From Magnetospirillum sp. WYHS-4 (lineage in GTDB: Bacteria > Pseudomonadota > Alphaproteobacteria > Rhodospirillales > GLO-3), in the NCBI GenBank assembly GCA_039908345.1, contig JAMOBD010000029.1, positions 1 to 36,199 on the forward strand: 36,199 bases of DNA, written 5' to 3'. Positions within the stretch are counted from its first letter, which is position 1; every line of letters begins with the position of its first letter. A program made the position numbers and the translations under genes. Below, piece by piece: positions 17,332 through 26,578 of the stretch. The notes under the pieces were generated by a model, which ran no database searches, was not told where the DNA came from, and saw only the letters and a list, made by a program, of their open reading frames with translations.

Positions 17332-17922
17332 TTACTGCATCTTCACCGGCTGAGTGACGGTGAAAGCGCCGCGGATGTCGCCCGATTCGTAGCCGCGCGC
17401 CTTGTCCTTGGGGTAGTGCTTCTTGATCGCCGCGTCGACGTCGGCCGCCAGCTTGCCGCCGTGGCAGGTCTTGCAGGGCTTCTCGGCGGTCGGAATCGCC
17501 TTCATGTAGCGGAAGACCTTGCCGCCCTTCTTGTCCGAAAGAACCGCGTAGTCTTCCATGGTGGCAGGGTCCTCACCGGCCGCCTTGCGCTTCTCGAACT
17601 TGACCAGCACTTGCTTCTCCCAGGCGTCGGGCGCGTTCTTCGGATTGCGTGCCTTCAAGCTGGTGCGGGCCACCTTCCACCCCTTCTTCTGCGAGATGTC
17701 GGCGGCGATCTGGGCCGCGGTGGAATGGCAGACATCGATGGCATTGACCGGCCCGCCGCTCTCCAGGGCGGAAACCAGTTTGCCCCGCAAGGCTTCCCCG
17801 AACTCCTTGATCGCCGCCCGGCTTTCCTGGGCTCGCGCCAGCGACTCGTCGGCCAATGCGGGGCCGGCGGCCAGGATGACGACCGCCGCCGCGCCCAGAA
17901 CTCCCACCATCTTCTTGCTCAT
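17332..17922 (-). CDS. periplasmic DUF3365 (Tll0287-like) single-heme protein
   Basis: The 196-residue protein has a signal peptide (about 1-24, [19 protein letters not shown], cut after ALA). The body matches the DUF3365/Tll0287-like heme-binding fold: an N-terminal helix with [17 protein letters not shown], then [31 protein letters not shown], and the c-type heme motif CKTCH in [10 protein letters not shown]. It ends with [17 protein letters not shown], also typical. Members are found alone or as sensor domains and are thought to bind heme for redox or gas sensing; the role here is unproven. ATG 17922 is set by GGAGG upstream. A much longer open frame continues upstream to 20025 but is antisense to other genes. 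A 13-base palindrome lies just ahead of the ribosome site. Confidence 0.88.
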   Translation of the reverse strand: MSKKMVGVLGAAAVVILAAGPALADESLARAQESRAAIKEFGEALRGKLVSALESGGPVNAIDVCHSTAAQIAADISQKKGWKVARTSLKARNPKNAPDAWEKQVLVKFEKRKAAGEDPATMEDYAVLSDKKGGKVFRYMKAIPTAEKPCKTCHGGKLAADVDAAIKKHYPKDKARGYESGDIRGAFTVTQPVKMQ

Positions 17923-17932
17923 GGATACCCTC

Positions 17933-17945
17933 CGTGTTGAACACG
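17933..17945. promoter_or_regulatory. palindrome CGTGTT-G-AACACG upstream of the heme-protein gene
   Basis: This perfect 6-1-6 inverted repeat lies a few bases upstream of the GGAGG of the DUF3365-type gene. Its placement suits a repressor operator or a leader hairpin. No regulator is adjacent, and it could be chance. Confidence 0.3.
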
Positions 17946-18005
17946 CCGCCGGTTCCCGCCCGGGGCGACGACAATGTAGCTTGTCCGCCACGACTTCGGA
18001 ACCCC

Positions 18006-18485
18006 TCAGCCTTCGGTCTTCATGTTCAGCGGATTCGGCAGATCGTGGGCGATCAGCAGGGTCACGCCGGCTTCGCGGAACATTTCCTCGGTCAGGCGGA
18101 AGCTGTCGACCCAGCGCGGATTGTCGGAATGAGGCGCCACGACCTCGGCCAAGCCGGTCTGGATGATCATGGTGGCACAGACGGCGCAGGGCATCATCGG
18201 CCAGACGTAGAGGCTGAAGCCGCGCAGGCTCTGCCGGGCATCCAGGATGGCATTGCGTTCGGCATGGACGATCATCTGGTACTTGAGATCGCGGTCGTGC
18301 AGGCGCTCCAGGGTGTCCTCGACGCCACTGGGCAGGCCGTTGAATCCGGTGGCGATGACCCGCCGGTGCGGCGAGGCGATCACGGCGCCCACCTTGGTGC
18401 TGGGGTCCTTGGACCAGCCGGACACGTATCTGGCCATGTCCAGGAATCGGTAGTCCCAGTGGCTTAAGCGGCGGAGATCGGCCAC
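18006..18485 (-). CDS. deoxycytidylate (dCMP) deaminase family protein
   Basis: This 159-residue zinc deaminase probably converts dCMP to dUMP for thymidylate synthesis. It shows MARYVSGWSKDPSTKVGAVI, FNGLPSG, then the catalytic VHAERNAI (zinc-binding His and proton-shuttling Glu), and PMMPCAVCATMIIQ with the two zinc-binding Cys. The following region, GLAEVVAPH and WVDSFRLTEEMFREAGV, is typical of the ComEB/dCMP deaminase group. The start is GTG 18485, backed by AGGAGGG about 7 bases ahead; an internal ATG would delete the first helix. It is divergent from the GGDEF gene and downstream of nothing obvious, so it probably has its own promoter. A role in DNA-uptake competence, as the ComE name suggests, is not implied. 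Confidence 0.87.
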   Translation of the reverse strand: MADLRRLSHWDYRFLDMARYVSGWSKDPSTKVGAVIASPHRRVIATGFNGLPSGVEDTLERLHDRDLKYQMIVHAERNAILDARQSLRGFSLYVWPMMPCAVCATMIIQTGLAEVVAPHSDNPRWVDSFRLTEEMFREAGVTLLIAHDLPNPLNMKTEG

Positions 18486-18609
18486 GTCTTCCCTCCTCGC
18501 TGACGGTCCCGGCGCCGATCATAGCGTGGCGGCGCGGTTTCGTGAACCATTGACTCCCCCGTCCGCTCCGGCCACTCTGATTTTCCAATGGCGAGGCCAG
18601 GAAGAGCCT

Positions 18610-20016
18610 GTGCCAGGGGATAAGGATGCCGCGCAAGTGTCGGTCGTCGCCGTCGCCACCGAAAAGGATGCCGGTCTCGCATCGTCGGATCCCGACGATC
18701 TGGGGTTTCTTGCGTTGTCCTCGGACTTGGTCTGCATCTGCCGCAATGATCGCGTCACGGCCATCAACCCCGCCGGGGCCCGCATTCTCAAGGCCACCCG
18801 GCCCGCCGATCTGGTCGGGCGCCGCTTTCACGAGTTCCTGGCCCCCGACTACGCCGAGGCCGTCGACGAGGCGCTGGCCGTCTTGGTGGACGAAACCCAG
18901 CCCTTTCCCTTGAAGCTGATCGCCATCGACGGCACGGAGGTGGGCGTCCAGGTCAGCGTCTTCCTGGCCGGAGAACGAGATCCCTCGGCAGTGATCGTCT
19001 TCGCCCGCGACGTGACGCGCCAAGTGGAGCTTTCGGAGGCTATCCATCGCAGCGAACAGCGGTTCCGCAACATCGTCCACCACGCCCTCGACTTGATCTG
19101 CCTTTGCGAGGGCGATCGCATCGCCTTCGTCAACCGGGCCGGCCTGAAGATCCTGGGCGGCACCAATCCCGACGAAGTGGTCGGACGCAAGGTGGTCGAG
19201 TTTCTCCATCCCGACTACCAAGGTATATTCGCCGAAAGCGTCGTCCCCCTGATGCGCGAGGAATCCCTGCTGCCCGTCAAGATGATCCGCCTGGACGGAC
19301 GCGCCGTGGACGTGGAAATCGGCCTGACTCCCTTCGACGGCCAGATCGGCGCCCATTACCTGATGGAAGCTCGCGACATCACCGATCACAATCGCCATGT
19401 CACGGCGCTCCGGCGGCTGATCGAGACCCTGGAGCAACGGGTCCAGGAGCGGACCCGCGACTTGACCCACGAAGTGGCGGAACGGCGCCGCGCGGAAGAG
19501 GCCATGCGCCACATGGCCAGCCACGACGTCCTGACCGGCCTGCCCAACCGTTACCTGCTCAAGGATCGTCTTGGCCAGGCCTTGGCGCGGGCCCAGCGGG
19601 ATGGCGCCAAGGCCGCCCTGCTGTTCATCGACCTGGACGGCTTCAAGCCGGTCAACGATACCCTGGGGCACGAGGCTGGCGACCTGCTGCTTAGGGGCGT
19701 CGCCGGGCGTCTGGCGGATCGCATCCGGAGCACCGATACGGCGGCGCGGGTGGGCGGGGACGAGTTCGTGGTCGCCCTCGCCGACGTCAAGGCCGTGGAC
19801 GACGCGGGACGGCTCGCCCAGGCCCTGATCGACGAACTGAACCGCCCCTTCGACCTGGACGGCAGCGAGGTGCGGATCGGCGCCAGCGTCGGCTTGGCCC
19901 TGTTCCCCGATCACGGCGCTTCGGCCGACGATCTCCACCGGGCCGCCGACGCCGCCATGTACGAGGCGAAGCGCGGGGGTAAGAACACCTGGCGCCTGCC
20001 TCCCGGCTTGTTCTGA
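18610..20016 (+). CDS. PAS-PAS-GGDEF diguanylate cyclase
   Basis: The protein has 468 residues from GTG 18610, chosen because AGGA stands 7 bases ahead; an upstream GTG at 18526 would add 28 low-quality residues. Two PAS domains occupy about 30-140 (LGFLALSSDLVCICRNDRVT) and 150-270 (RFRNIVHHALDLICLCEGD, GGTNPDEVVGRKVVEFLHPD). A coiled coil follows (LEQRVQERTRDLTHEVAE). The GGDEF domain (about 310-465) has DVLTGLPNRYLL, FIDLDGFKPVND and the active-site loop RVGGDEFVV intact. It should therefore make cyclic di-GMP from two GTP. No RxxD inhibitory site precedes the GGDEF loop at the usual spacing (the residues there are STDT), so product inhibition may be absent. No membrane segment or EAL domain is present. 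The coiled-coil gene starts 7 bases after the stop. Confidence 0.92.
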   Translation: MPGDKDAAQVSVVAVATEKDAGLASSDPDDLGFLALSSDLVCICRNDRVTAINPAGARILKATRPADLVGRRFHEFLAPDYAEAVDEALAVLVDETQPFPLKLIAIDGTEVGVQVSVFLAGERDPSAVIVFARDVTRQVELSEAIHRSEQRFRNIVHHALDLICLCEGDRIAFVNRAGLKILGGTNPDEVVGRKVVEFLHPDYQGIFAESVVPLMREESLLPVKMIRLDGRAVDVEIGLTPFDGQIGAHYLMEARDITDHNRHVTALRRLIETLEQRVQERTRDLTHEVAERRRAEEAMRHMASHDVLTGLPNRYLLKDRLGQALARAQRDGAKAALLFIDLDGFKPVNDTLGHEAGDLLLRGVAGRLADRIRSTDTAARVGGDEFVVALADVKAVDDAGRLAQALIDELNRPFDLDGSEVRIGASVGLALFPDHGASADDLHRAADAAMYEAKRGGKNTWRLPPGLF

Positions 20017-20023
20017 GCCGCCC

Positions 20024-20962
20024 ATGGGCGCGCCGGCCCTCTCCCTTCCCCTCGATCTTCTTCCCGTCCTGACGGAGCCGGGAGACCGTCTGCTGGGACT
20101 GCGGCTTTCCGGCTATCCGGAGGGCGTCCTGTTCAATGTCGGTACCGACCTGGGCCGGGGCCTCTGGCACGTCCCCCCGCCGGAGGCCCCGGCTTTACGG
20201 CTGCTGCTGGCCGTCGACCGCTTGATCCCGCCCTTCCGTCTGACCGCCACCGCCGATGTCCGCCAGGCCGATGGCACCGCGGCGGTAGTTGATGCGGTGG
20301 TCGAGGTCGGGGGTCCGTTGCCTACCGAACCGGCCAGATCCGCTCCCGCGGTCAATCTCCGGGCTCGCCTGGCGCCCATTCGCAATCGGGCCCCTTCCCG
20401 CCTGGAAATCGCGCTACGCCAGATTCCCGGCCATGACCCTCGCGATTTGCCCGAGGCCGCGGCGGAAATCGCCCGCTTGAAGGAAGCCATCGGCGACCTG
20501 CGGATGGAAATGGAACGCATCCGCCAGGATACGGGGCCGGCCGCCGAGGCGGCCACGGCCGCCCAGCGTGACACGATCGTCGTCCTGCGCGGCGAAGCGC
20601 AATCGTTGCGGGATCGCCTGGAGGAACTGCGCGATGCGCGGCCCGAAGCCCTGCGCCAAGCAGTCGAGGAGATGGCTCCGACGATCGCCGAACTCAAGGA
20701 AGTGGCCCAGGAACGGCGCGACCGACTGGAGGCCTTGCGGAGCCGGCGGGAGGAATCGGTGGACCGGGCGACCTCGGGTACCGTCGAGGACCTGGGCCGC
20801 TACAAGGAAACGGTGCAGGCCTTGCGCGATGCCATCGAAGAGATGGTTGCCGGCTTTCGCGCCGAGCAGGATGCGTTGCGAGCCGAGGCCGACCAGCGCA
20901 TCCAGGTCCTCCGCCAAACCGTTGCCGGCCTGCGGGACCGCCTGGACGCGGCACGCGCATGA
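20024..20962 (+). CDS. coiled-coil protein of unknown function
   Basis: I do not recognise the family. The 312-residue protein has a globular, strand-rich N-terminal third (about 1-100, with LLPVLTEPGDRLLGLRLSGY and LFNVGTDLGRGLWHVPPP). A linker carries SRLEIALRQIPGHDPRDLPE, and from about 150 to the end lies a long charged heptad region (EIARLKEAIGDLRMEMERI, LRDRLEELRDA, LKEVAQERRDRLEALRSRR). There is no signal peptide or membrane helix, so it is cytoplasmic and probably an elongated dimer. It follows the diguanylate cyclase gene by 7 bases and lacks its own ribosome site, suggesting coupled expression. A role as partner, localiser or effector for cyclic di-GMP signalling is inference. Its stop directly abuts the stop of the convergent small gene. 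Confidence 0.75.
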   Translation: MGAPALSLPLDLLPVLTEPGDRLLGLRLSGYPEGVLFNVGTDLGRGLWHVPPPEAPALRLLLAVDRLIPPFRLTATADVRQADGTAAVVDAVVEVGGPLPTEPARSAPAVNLRARLAPIRNRAPSRLEIALRQIPGHDPRDLPEAAAEIARLKEAIGDLRMEMERIRQDTGPAAEAATAAQRDTIVVLRGEAQSLRDRLEELRDARPEALRQAVEEMAPTIAELKEVAQERRDRLEALRSRREESVDRATSGTVEDLGRYKETVQALRDAIEEMVAGFRAEQDALRAEADQRIQVLRQTVAGLRDRLDAARA

Positions 20963-21301
20963 TTATCCCGGCGGCGGGAAGATCTTGCGCAATCGTTCGA
21001 CGGCGGCCGCGGATTCCATGCGCAAGGCCTCGGGCAGCGGGCAGGGGCGGGTGGCGGCTTCCTTGAAGGAGGCGTCGGTGCTTTTCTCGAACAGTTCGCC
21101 GATCTCCCGCAGCTTGGGCGCATGCTCGATCACCGCCAGGCGCAGGCGATCCGCTTCGTCCTTGGCGCGGCAAGCCAGGGCGATGCCGTTCAGGCGCCCC
21201 GCGTTGGCGACGGCACGCTCTCCCGGGTCGGCCGGGTCCGTCGCCCAGGCCGGCGTCGCGATAAGGCCGGCAAGCAGCGCCAATAATGGATACGACTTCA
21301 T
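20963..21301 (-). CDS. small exported protein of unknown function
   Basis: The 112-residue protein has a signal peptide (MKSYPLLALLAGLIATPAWA, cut after AWA at about residue 20). The mature part is helical and charged, with two Cys (ALACRAK and RPCPLPE) that could form a disulfide in the periplasm. I recognise no family. It is convergent with the coiled-coil gene without a base between their stops. The upstream neighbour on the same strand is another convergent-region gene, so it is probably transcribed alone. Length and Cys spacing are all that can be said. Confidence 0.7.
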   Translation of the reverse strand: MKSYPLLALLAGLIATPAWATDPADPGERAVANAGRLNGIALACRAKDEADRLRLAVIEHAPKLREIGELFEKSTDASFKEAATRPCPLPEALRMESAAAVERLRKIFPPPG

Positions 21302-21381
21302 CGGAGCCTCATACGAAACGCCGGGGGCACGAGGGCCTTCAGGACCCCCGTGCCCGCAGTCCGGTACATCCGCCGCCTGCT

Positions 21382-21762
21382 TTACTGCGGCTGGGCGGCT
21401 TTCTTGTTGTGCTTGGCCTTGTTGATCTTCTTGCTCTCGTGGTCCTGGGCCTTCTGGAGGCGTTCGCGCTCCTTCCGGGTCACCTTGCCGTCGGCCTTGG
21501 CCTTGTCTTCCATCTTGTCGATGCGGGCCTGGCCCTTTTCGAGGCGCTTGGCCTCCTGGTCGGAAATCTGGCCGGACTTCACGCCCTGATCGATCCGCTT
21601 TTCCTGGGCCGCTTGGCGCTTGTCCACGCCGGGCGTCTGGCCGGACTTGGCGGCTGGCTGGGCCGGCGTCGCGGGGGTGGCGGGCGTGGCACCCTGGGCG
21701 AAGGCCTGGGACGAAAAGGCGAGGGCGACGGCGACGGCCATACCCTTGGCAACGATCTTCAT
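21382..21762 (-). CDS. small secreted charged-helix protein with EF-hand-like motif
   Basis: The 126-residue protein starts at ATG 21762 with a signal peptide (MKIVAKGMAVAVALAFSSQ, cleavage after AFA). A Pro/Ala/Thr-rich linker follows, then a highly charged helical body: AAQEKRIDQGVKSGQISDQE, AKRLEKGQARIDKMEDK and AKADGKVTRKERERLQKAQD. The K-x-D-G-K-V-T segment followed by a glutamate-rich helix resembles an EF-hand-like loop, and the same type of repeated 'RIDxG..SGxIT..EA..L' unit occurs in small proteobacterial secreted proteins I have seen only as hypothetical. Binding of a divalent cation is a guess. A frame extended to 21990 adds residues without signal character, so it was rejected. 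It is divergent from CheW. Confidence 0.75.
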   Translation of the reverse strand: MKIVAKGMAVAVALAFSSQAFAQGATPATPATPAQPAAKSGQTPGVDKRQAAQEKRIDQGVKSGQISDQEAKRLEKGQARIDKMEDKAKADGKVTRKERERLQKAQDHESKKINKAKHNKKAAQPQ

Positions 21763-21988
21763 GGCAGGAATACCTCGATGTCTGAAAACGATTGTCCAGG
21801 TCGGACGACGGGAAGCCTGGCGGCCGATTGCGGCAGCATCAAGGCGGCCTTTGGCGCAAAATAGGGGGATGAAGCGATGTCCATGATTTTTCCTTTGCGC
21901 TTTGCGGCGGCCCATGGAAGGATTCGCTTGGTATTGGGGTGGATGCCGGGCAGAGTTGCCCTGGAACCGACAGGGAAGAGGCGGATTC

Positions 21989-22474
21989 ATGAATCAGGTT
22001 GTTCCCGTTACCGGCGATCGTTCGGTGGCTGTTTTCCACGAAGAGAAGGAGACTCTGGTCACCCTGTACGTGGGTGGGCAGCTGTTCGGCATGCCGGTGC
22101 TGAGGGTGCGCGACATCATCATGCCCGAGCGCATTTTTCCGGTTCCTCTGGCGCCCAGGGAGGTCGCCGGATCGATCAATCTGCGCGGCCGCATCGTCAC
22201 CGTGATCGACATGCGCAGCCGCCTGGGGCTCCCCCCCAAGGAAAAAAAGGAAGGCGCCCAGACCTATTGCGTCACCGTGGACCACGGCGGGGAGCTTTAT
22301 GGTCTTCTGGTGGACCGGATTGGCGACGTGATGGACCTGTCCCGCGATCTGTACGAAGAAAATTCCTCCACCCTGGGAGCCCACTGGCGGGAATACAGCC
22401 TGGGTGTCTTCCGACTGTCCAAGGAGCTTCTGGTCAAGCTGGATATCGACCGGTTCCTCGACTTGAACGGTTGA
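21989..22474 (+). CDS. cheW: CheW chemotaxis coupling protein
   Basis: The 161-residue single-domain CheW has two five-stranded lobes. Landmarks are LVTLYVGGQLFGMPVLRVRD, then IIMPERIFPVPLAPREVAGS, INLRGRIVTVIDMRSRLGLP and GELYGLLVDRIGDVMDL. Such proteins bridge chemoreceptors and the CheA kinase. ATG 21989 is supported by AGAGG ahead; upstream in-frame starts run through non-coding-looking sequence. No cheA, receptor or other che gene is next to it, so it is an orphan that may join a chemotaxis array encoded elsewhere. The LuxR-type regulator follows after 107 bases on the same strand; whether the two are co-transcribed is uncertain. Confidence 0.93.
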   Translation: MNQVVPVTGDRSVAVFHEEKETLVTLYVGGQLFGMPVLRVRDIIMPERIFPVPLAPREVAGSINLRGRIVTVIDMRSRLGLPPKEKKEGAQTYCVTVDHGGELYGLLVDRIGDVMDLSRDLYEENSSTLGAHWREYSLGVFRLSKELLVKLDIDRFLDLNG

Positions 22475-22581
22475 AGCCCGGCGTTACCGGTCGGTAGGCC
22501 AACCGGATAAGGCGGTCCGTTGCCGTTTGCGCGCAACGATGGGGAAAATCGGTCCAGGATCGGGAATGCCGTAGCACGATC

Positions 22582-23244
22582 ATGAAGATACTCGTAGCCG
22601 ACGACCATGTGTTGTTCCGGAGCGGCATGCGCCATGTGCTGCAGGAACTCGATACCGCCGTCGAGGTCATCGAAGCCGGCAACTTCGAAGCCATCCGGCG
22701 CGAGATCGCCGCCCATCCCGACATGGACCTCGCCTTGGTGGATCTGGACATGCCCGGCATGAACGGCTGGTCGGGCGTCAAGGCTCTGTCACAGTCCTTT
22801 CCCGATCTGCCTCTGGTGATGGTCTCGGGGTCGGAGACGCCGGAACACGTGCGCCGGGCCTTGGCCAATGGCGCCATGGGCTACATTCCCAAGACTTCGG
22901 GTGTCGATGTCATGGTCGCGGCGTTGCGCCTGGTTCTTTCGGGCGGCGTCTACCTGCCGCCCACCCTGCTCGAAGACGAAGCCGGCCCGGTATCGCGTAC
23001 CGGTACCCTCGCTCTCCGCGGCGGCGGCCCGCACCTGACCCGGCGGCAACTCGACGTCCTGCGCCTGATGGCCGACGGGCGCTCCAACAAGGAAATCGCC
23101 CGCTTGCTCGATATCGCCGAGGGAACGGTGAAGATCCACGTTTCGGCGGTCATGGACGCGCTGGGCTGCGCCAACCGCACGGAAGCCGTCACCAGGGCGA
23201 CCCGGCTGGGCCTGATTTCCCTCGACCAGCCGTCAACTGGCTAG
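22582..23244 (+). CDS. NarL/LuxR-family response regulator
   Basis: The 220-residue regulator has a receiver at about 1-120 (MKILVADDHVLFRSGMRHVL with the acidic DD, LALVDLDMPGMNGW with phospho-Asp, VMVSGSETPEHV and YIPKTSG with the conserved Lys). The LuxR-type DNA-binding domain is at about 150-212 (LTRRQLDVLRLMADGRSNKE, then IARLLDIAEGTVKIHVSAVM and DALGCANRTEAV). All receiver key residues are present. The convergent hybrid kinase overlaps its last 12 bases, making that kinase a likely but unproven partner. Its targets are unknown. The start ATG has no strong ribosome site. PAS-containing hybrid kinases with NarL-type regulators are a common pairing. Confidence 0.93.
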   Translation: MKILVADDHVLFRSGMRHVLQELDTAVEVIEAGNFEAIRREIAAHPDMDLALVDLDMPGMNGWSGVKALSQSFPDLPLVMVSGSETPEHVRRALANGAMGYIPKTSGVDVMVAALRLVLSGGVYLPPTLLEDEAGPVSRTGTLALRGGGPHLTRRQLDVLRLMADGRSNKEIARLLDIAEGTVKIHVSAVMDALGCANRTEAVTRATRLGLISLDQPSTG

Positions 23245-25245
23245 CAGGCGCGTTACCAGCGCCCGCAAGCGGGCGGGGCGCAAGGGCTTGTAGGCCAGAT
23301 TGAACCCGGCCTGGGTCGCTTCGCGGATGCGGTCCGGATCGGTATCGCCGGTGATGACGACGCCTTTGAGCGGCATTCCCATGCGCCGTCCCAGGTCCTG
23401 GATGGCCTGGACCCCTGTCCAGCCGCCCGGCAGCCGGTAGTCCGCGACCACCAGGGCGGGCGGGTCCACCCAATCGGCCGCCAGGGCGAGGGCCTCCTCG
23501 GCCGAGGCCGCCGCCGTCGTCCGGCAACCCCAGGAGTCGAGCAAAATCAGCGTCGCCTCGCGGACATTGCGGTCGTCCTCGATGAGCAGGACGCGCGCTC
23601 CATCGAGGCGGCTGTCGGTGGTCGGCAGAGCCAGTTCCGGAGGTGGCGGCGCCTCGGCCGGGCCTTGGGCCAGCGGCACGGTCACCGAAAAGCAGGACCC
23701 TTTGCCCAGGCGGGAATTCAGCGCCAGCGGATGATCGAGCAGGCGGGTCAGGCGGTCGACGATGGCCAGCCCCAGCCCGAGTCCGCGTTCCCGGTCCCGC
23801 TCGGGATTGCCGATCTGATAGAACTCGCGGAAGATGGCGCCCTTCTGGTCGTCGGGAATGCCTTCGCCGGTGTCCCAGACCTGGAGAACCAGACCGCCGG
23901 CGCGTCGCCGGCAGCCGATCAGAATGCCGCCTCTGGCCGTATGGCGGATCGCATTGGCGATCAGATTGCGCAGGATGCGGCCCAACAGGCCGCGATCGCT
24001 GTCGATGGCGAGCGAGCAGGGCACGACCCGGAACCCGATGCCCTTATCTGCGGCTTGGGGGGTGAATTCGTTGCCGATCTCGTCGAGCAGCGGCCCGATG
24101 GCGAACGCGCCGCGGCGGGGCACCAGAACCCCGGCGTCCAGTCGCGAAATATGCAGAAGACTGTTGAGGAGGGTCTCGAAGGCTTCCAGGCTGGCGACGA
24201 GTTGGCGGACGATGTCCAGGGTCTCGGGATCGAGGGGGCGCTTGAGCAGCGAGCCGGCGAACAGGCCGATGGCATGCACGGGCTGGCGCAGGTCGTGGCT
24301 GGCGGCGGCGAGGAACTTGGACTTGGCGGCATTGGCCCGTTCGGCTTCCGCCTTGGCTTCGAGAAGGCTGCGCTCGGCCAGTTTGCGCTCGGTGAGGTCG
24401 CGGATGATGCCCTGGGCGACGATGCGCCCGCCGTACTCCACCAGACGAGCGTTGATCTCGACCGGAAAAAGGGTGCCGTCCTGGCGTCGGTGGACCTGTT
24501 CGAACAGGGTCCAGCCCTGGGCCCGGACTTGGCGCATCACCTGCTTCAGCTTTTCCCGGCTCCCGGCCGCGGTGATCTCGGCAACCGTCATGCCGAGCAG
24601 TTCCTCTCGGCCGTATCCCAGTTGCCGGGCCCCGTGCTCGTTGATATCCAGCAGGCGCCCGCTTTCCAGATCGGCAATGAAGATGGCGTCGCCCGCGTAT
24701 TCGAACAGGTTGCGGAACATGCGTTCGGATTCCGGTCGCGTGCATTCCGTCTGGCAGCGCTCCGTGACGTCGATGCCGGAAGCGAGAAGGGCGGTCGGTC
24801 GGCCATTCGCGTCCCGGCTGACGGCATGCTGCCAGGCGACGGTGCGGCAGGCCCCGGCCGCGGTCTGGACGTCATATTGATCGGCGGCCGTCGCGGAATG
24901 TCCGGCCAGCAGGCGGGCATGAGCCTCGCGGACGCCGACGCGCACCGCCTCGGGCAGGAAGTCCTCGACCCAGGGCCGCCCCAGAATCCGGTCCTCGGGC
25001 ATCCCCAGGATTTCGCAGCCCCGCCGGTTGATGGCCGCCACCCGGCCGTCGGGGGCGAGATCCAGGATCATCGCCTGGCAAAGGGCCAGGTATTCGGCAA
25101 CACGCTCCTGTCGGGACCGAAGATCCGCCACCTCGGCCCGCAGGTCCGGGGCATCCCCGCTCCCTCCCCGGAGGCCGCCGGCCAGCCGCCCCAGGTAGGC
25201 GGCCAGGCGATTCCGTTGCTTCCGGGGCGGGGGGCGATGGGTCAT
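23233..25245 (-). CDS. PAS-PAS hybrid sensor histidine kinase with C-terminal receiver
   Basis: The protein has about 670 residues from ATG 25245 (MTHRPPPRKQ); an ATG at 25269 would add eight. No membrane segment is visible, so it is cytoplasmic. After a short coiled coil (LRAEVADLRSRQERVAEYLA) come two PAS domains: one with ILDLAPDGRVAAINRRGCE, one with MFRNLFEYAGDAIFIADLES. HisKA carries the H-box AASHDLRQPVHAIGLFAGSL. The ATPase domain has LRNLIANAIRHTARGG, WDTGEGIPDDQK and GLGLGLAIVDRLTRLLDHPL. The receiver at the end shows LLIEDDRNVREATL, LVVADYRLPGGWTG with phospho-Asp, and YKPLRP with Lys. The intact HisKA and receiver suggest a phosphorelay in which an Hpt domain elsewhere might act, or direct cross-talk. 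Its 3' end overlaps the LuxR-type regulator by 12 bases in convergent orientation. Confidence 0.9.
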   Translation of the reverse strand: MTHRPPPRKQRNRLAAYLGRLAGGLRGGSGDAPDLRAEVADLRSRQERVAEYLALCQAMILDLAPDGRVAAINRRGCEILGMPEDRILGRPWVEDFLPEAVRVGVREAHARLLAGHSATAADQYDVQTAAGACRTVAWQHAVSRDANGRPTALLASGIDVTERCQTECTRPESERMFRNLFEYAGDAIFIADLESGRLLDINEHGARQLGYGREELLGMTVAEITAAGSREKLKQVMRQVRAQGWTLFEQVHRRQDGTLFPVEINARLVEYGGRIVAQGIIRDLTERKLAERSLLEAKAEAERANAAKSKFLAAASHDLRQPVHAIGLFAGSLLKRPLDPETLDIVRQLVASLEAFETLLNSLLHISRLDAGVLVPRRGAFAIGPLLDEIGNEFTPQAADKGIGFRVVPCSLAIDSDRGLLGRILRNLIANAIRHTARGGILIGCRRRAGGLVLQVWDTGEGIPDDQKGAIFREFYQIGNPERDRERGLGLGLAIVDRLTRLLDHPLALNSRLGKGSCFSVTVPLAQGPAEAPPPPELALPTTDSRLDGARVLLIEDDRNVREATLILLDSWGCRTTAAASAEEALALAADWVDPPALVVADYRLPGGWTGVQAIQDLGRRMGMPLKGVVITGDTDPDRIREATQAGFNLAYKPLRPARLRALVTRLLAS

Positions 25246-25390
25246 GAACGGGGGCTCTCCGGCTCCCATTGTCGCGATGCCGGGCTCCGCGGGCAACAGC
25301 GTTGTTGCGGTCTGAATTTTCCCGGTGCCCCATCGGATCGGCTTGTCGCTCCAGGCACGCATATCATGGCTGGGGTTCGGCGGAGGAAAG

Positions 25391-26536
<1,146 letters not shown>

Positions 26537-26578
26537 TACCTACCGCCCCCCCCGGCCGAGGAAGCGCCGAGGGAGACC

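Noticed and set aside
17923-20025. Open reading frame of nearly 900 codons continuing upstream of the DUF3365 gene on the minus strand
   Set aside because: It is antisense to the GGDEF gene and the dCMP deaminase region in another frame, with Gly/Asp/Gln-rich shadow composition; the signal peptide and ribosome site at 17922 define the real start.
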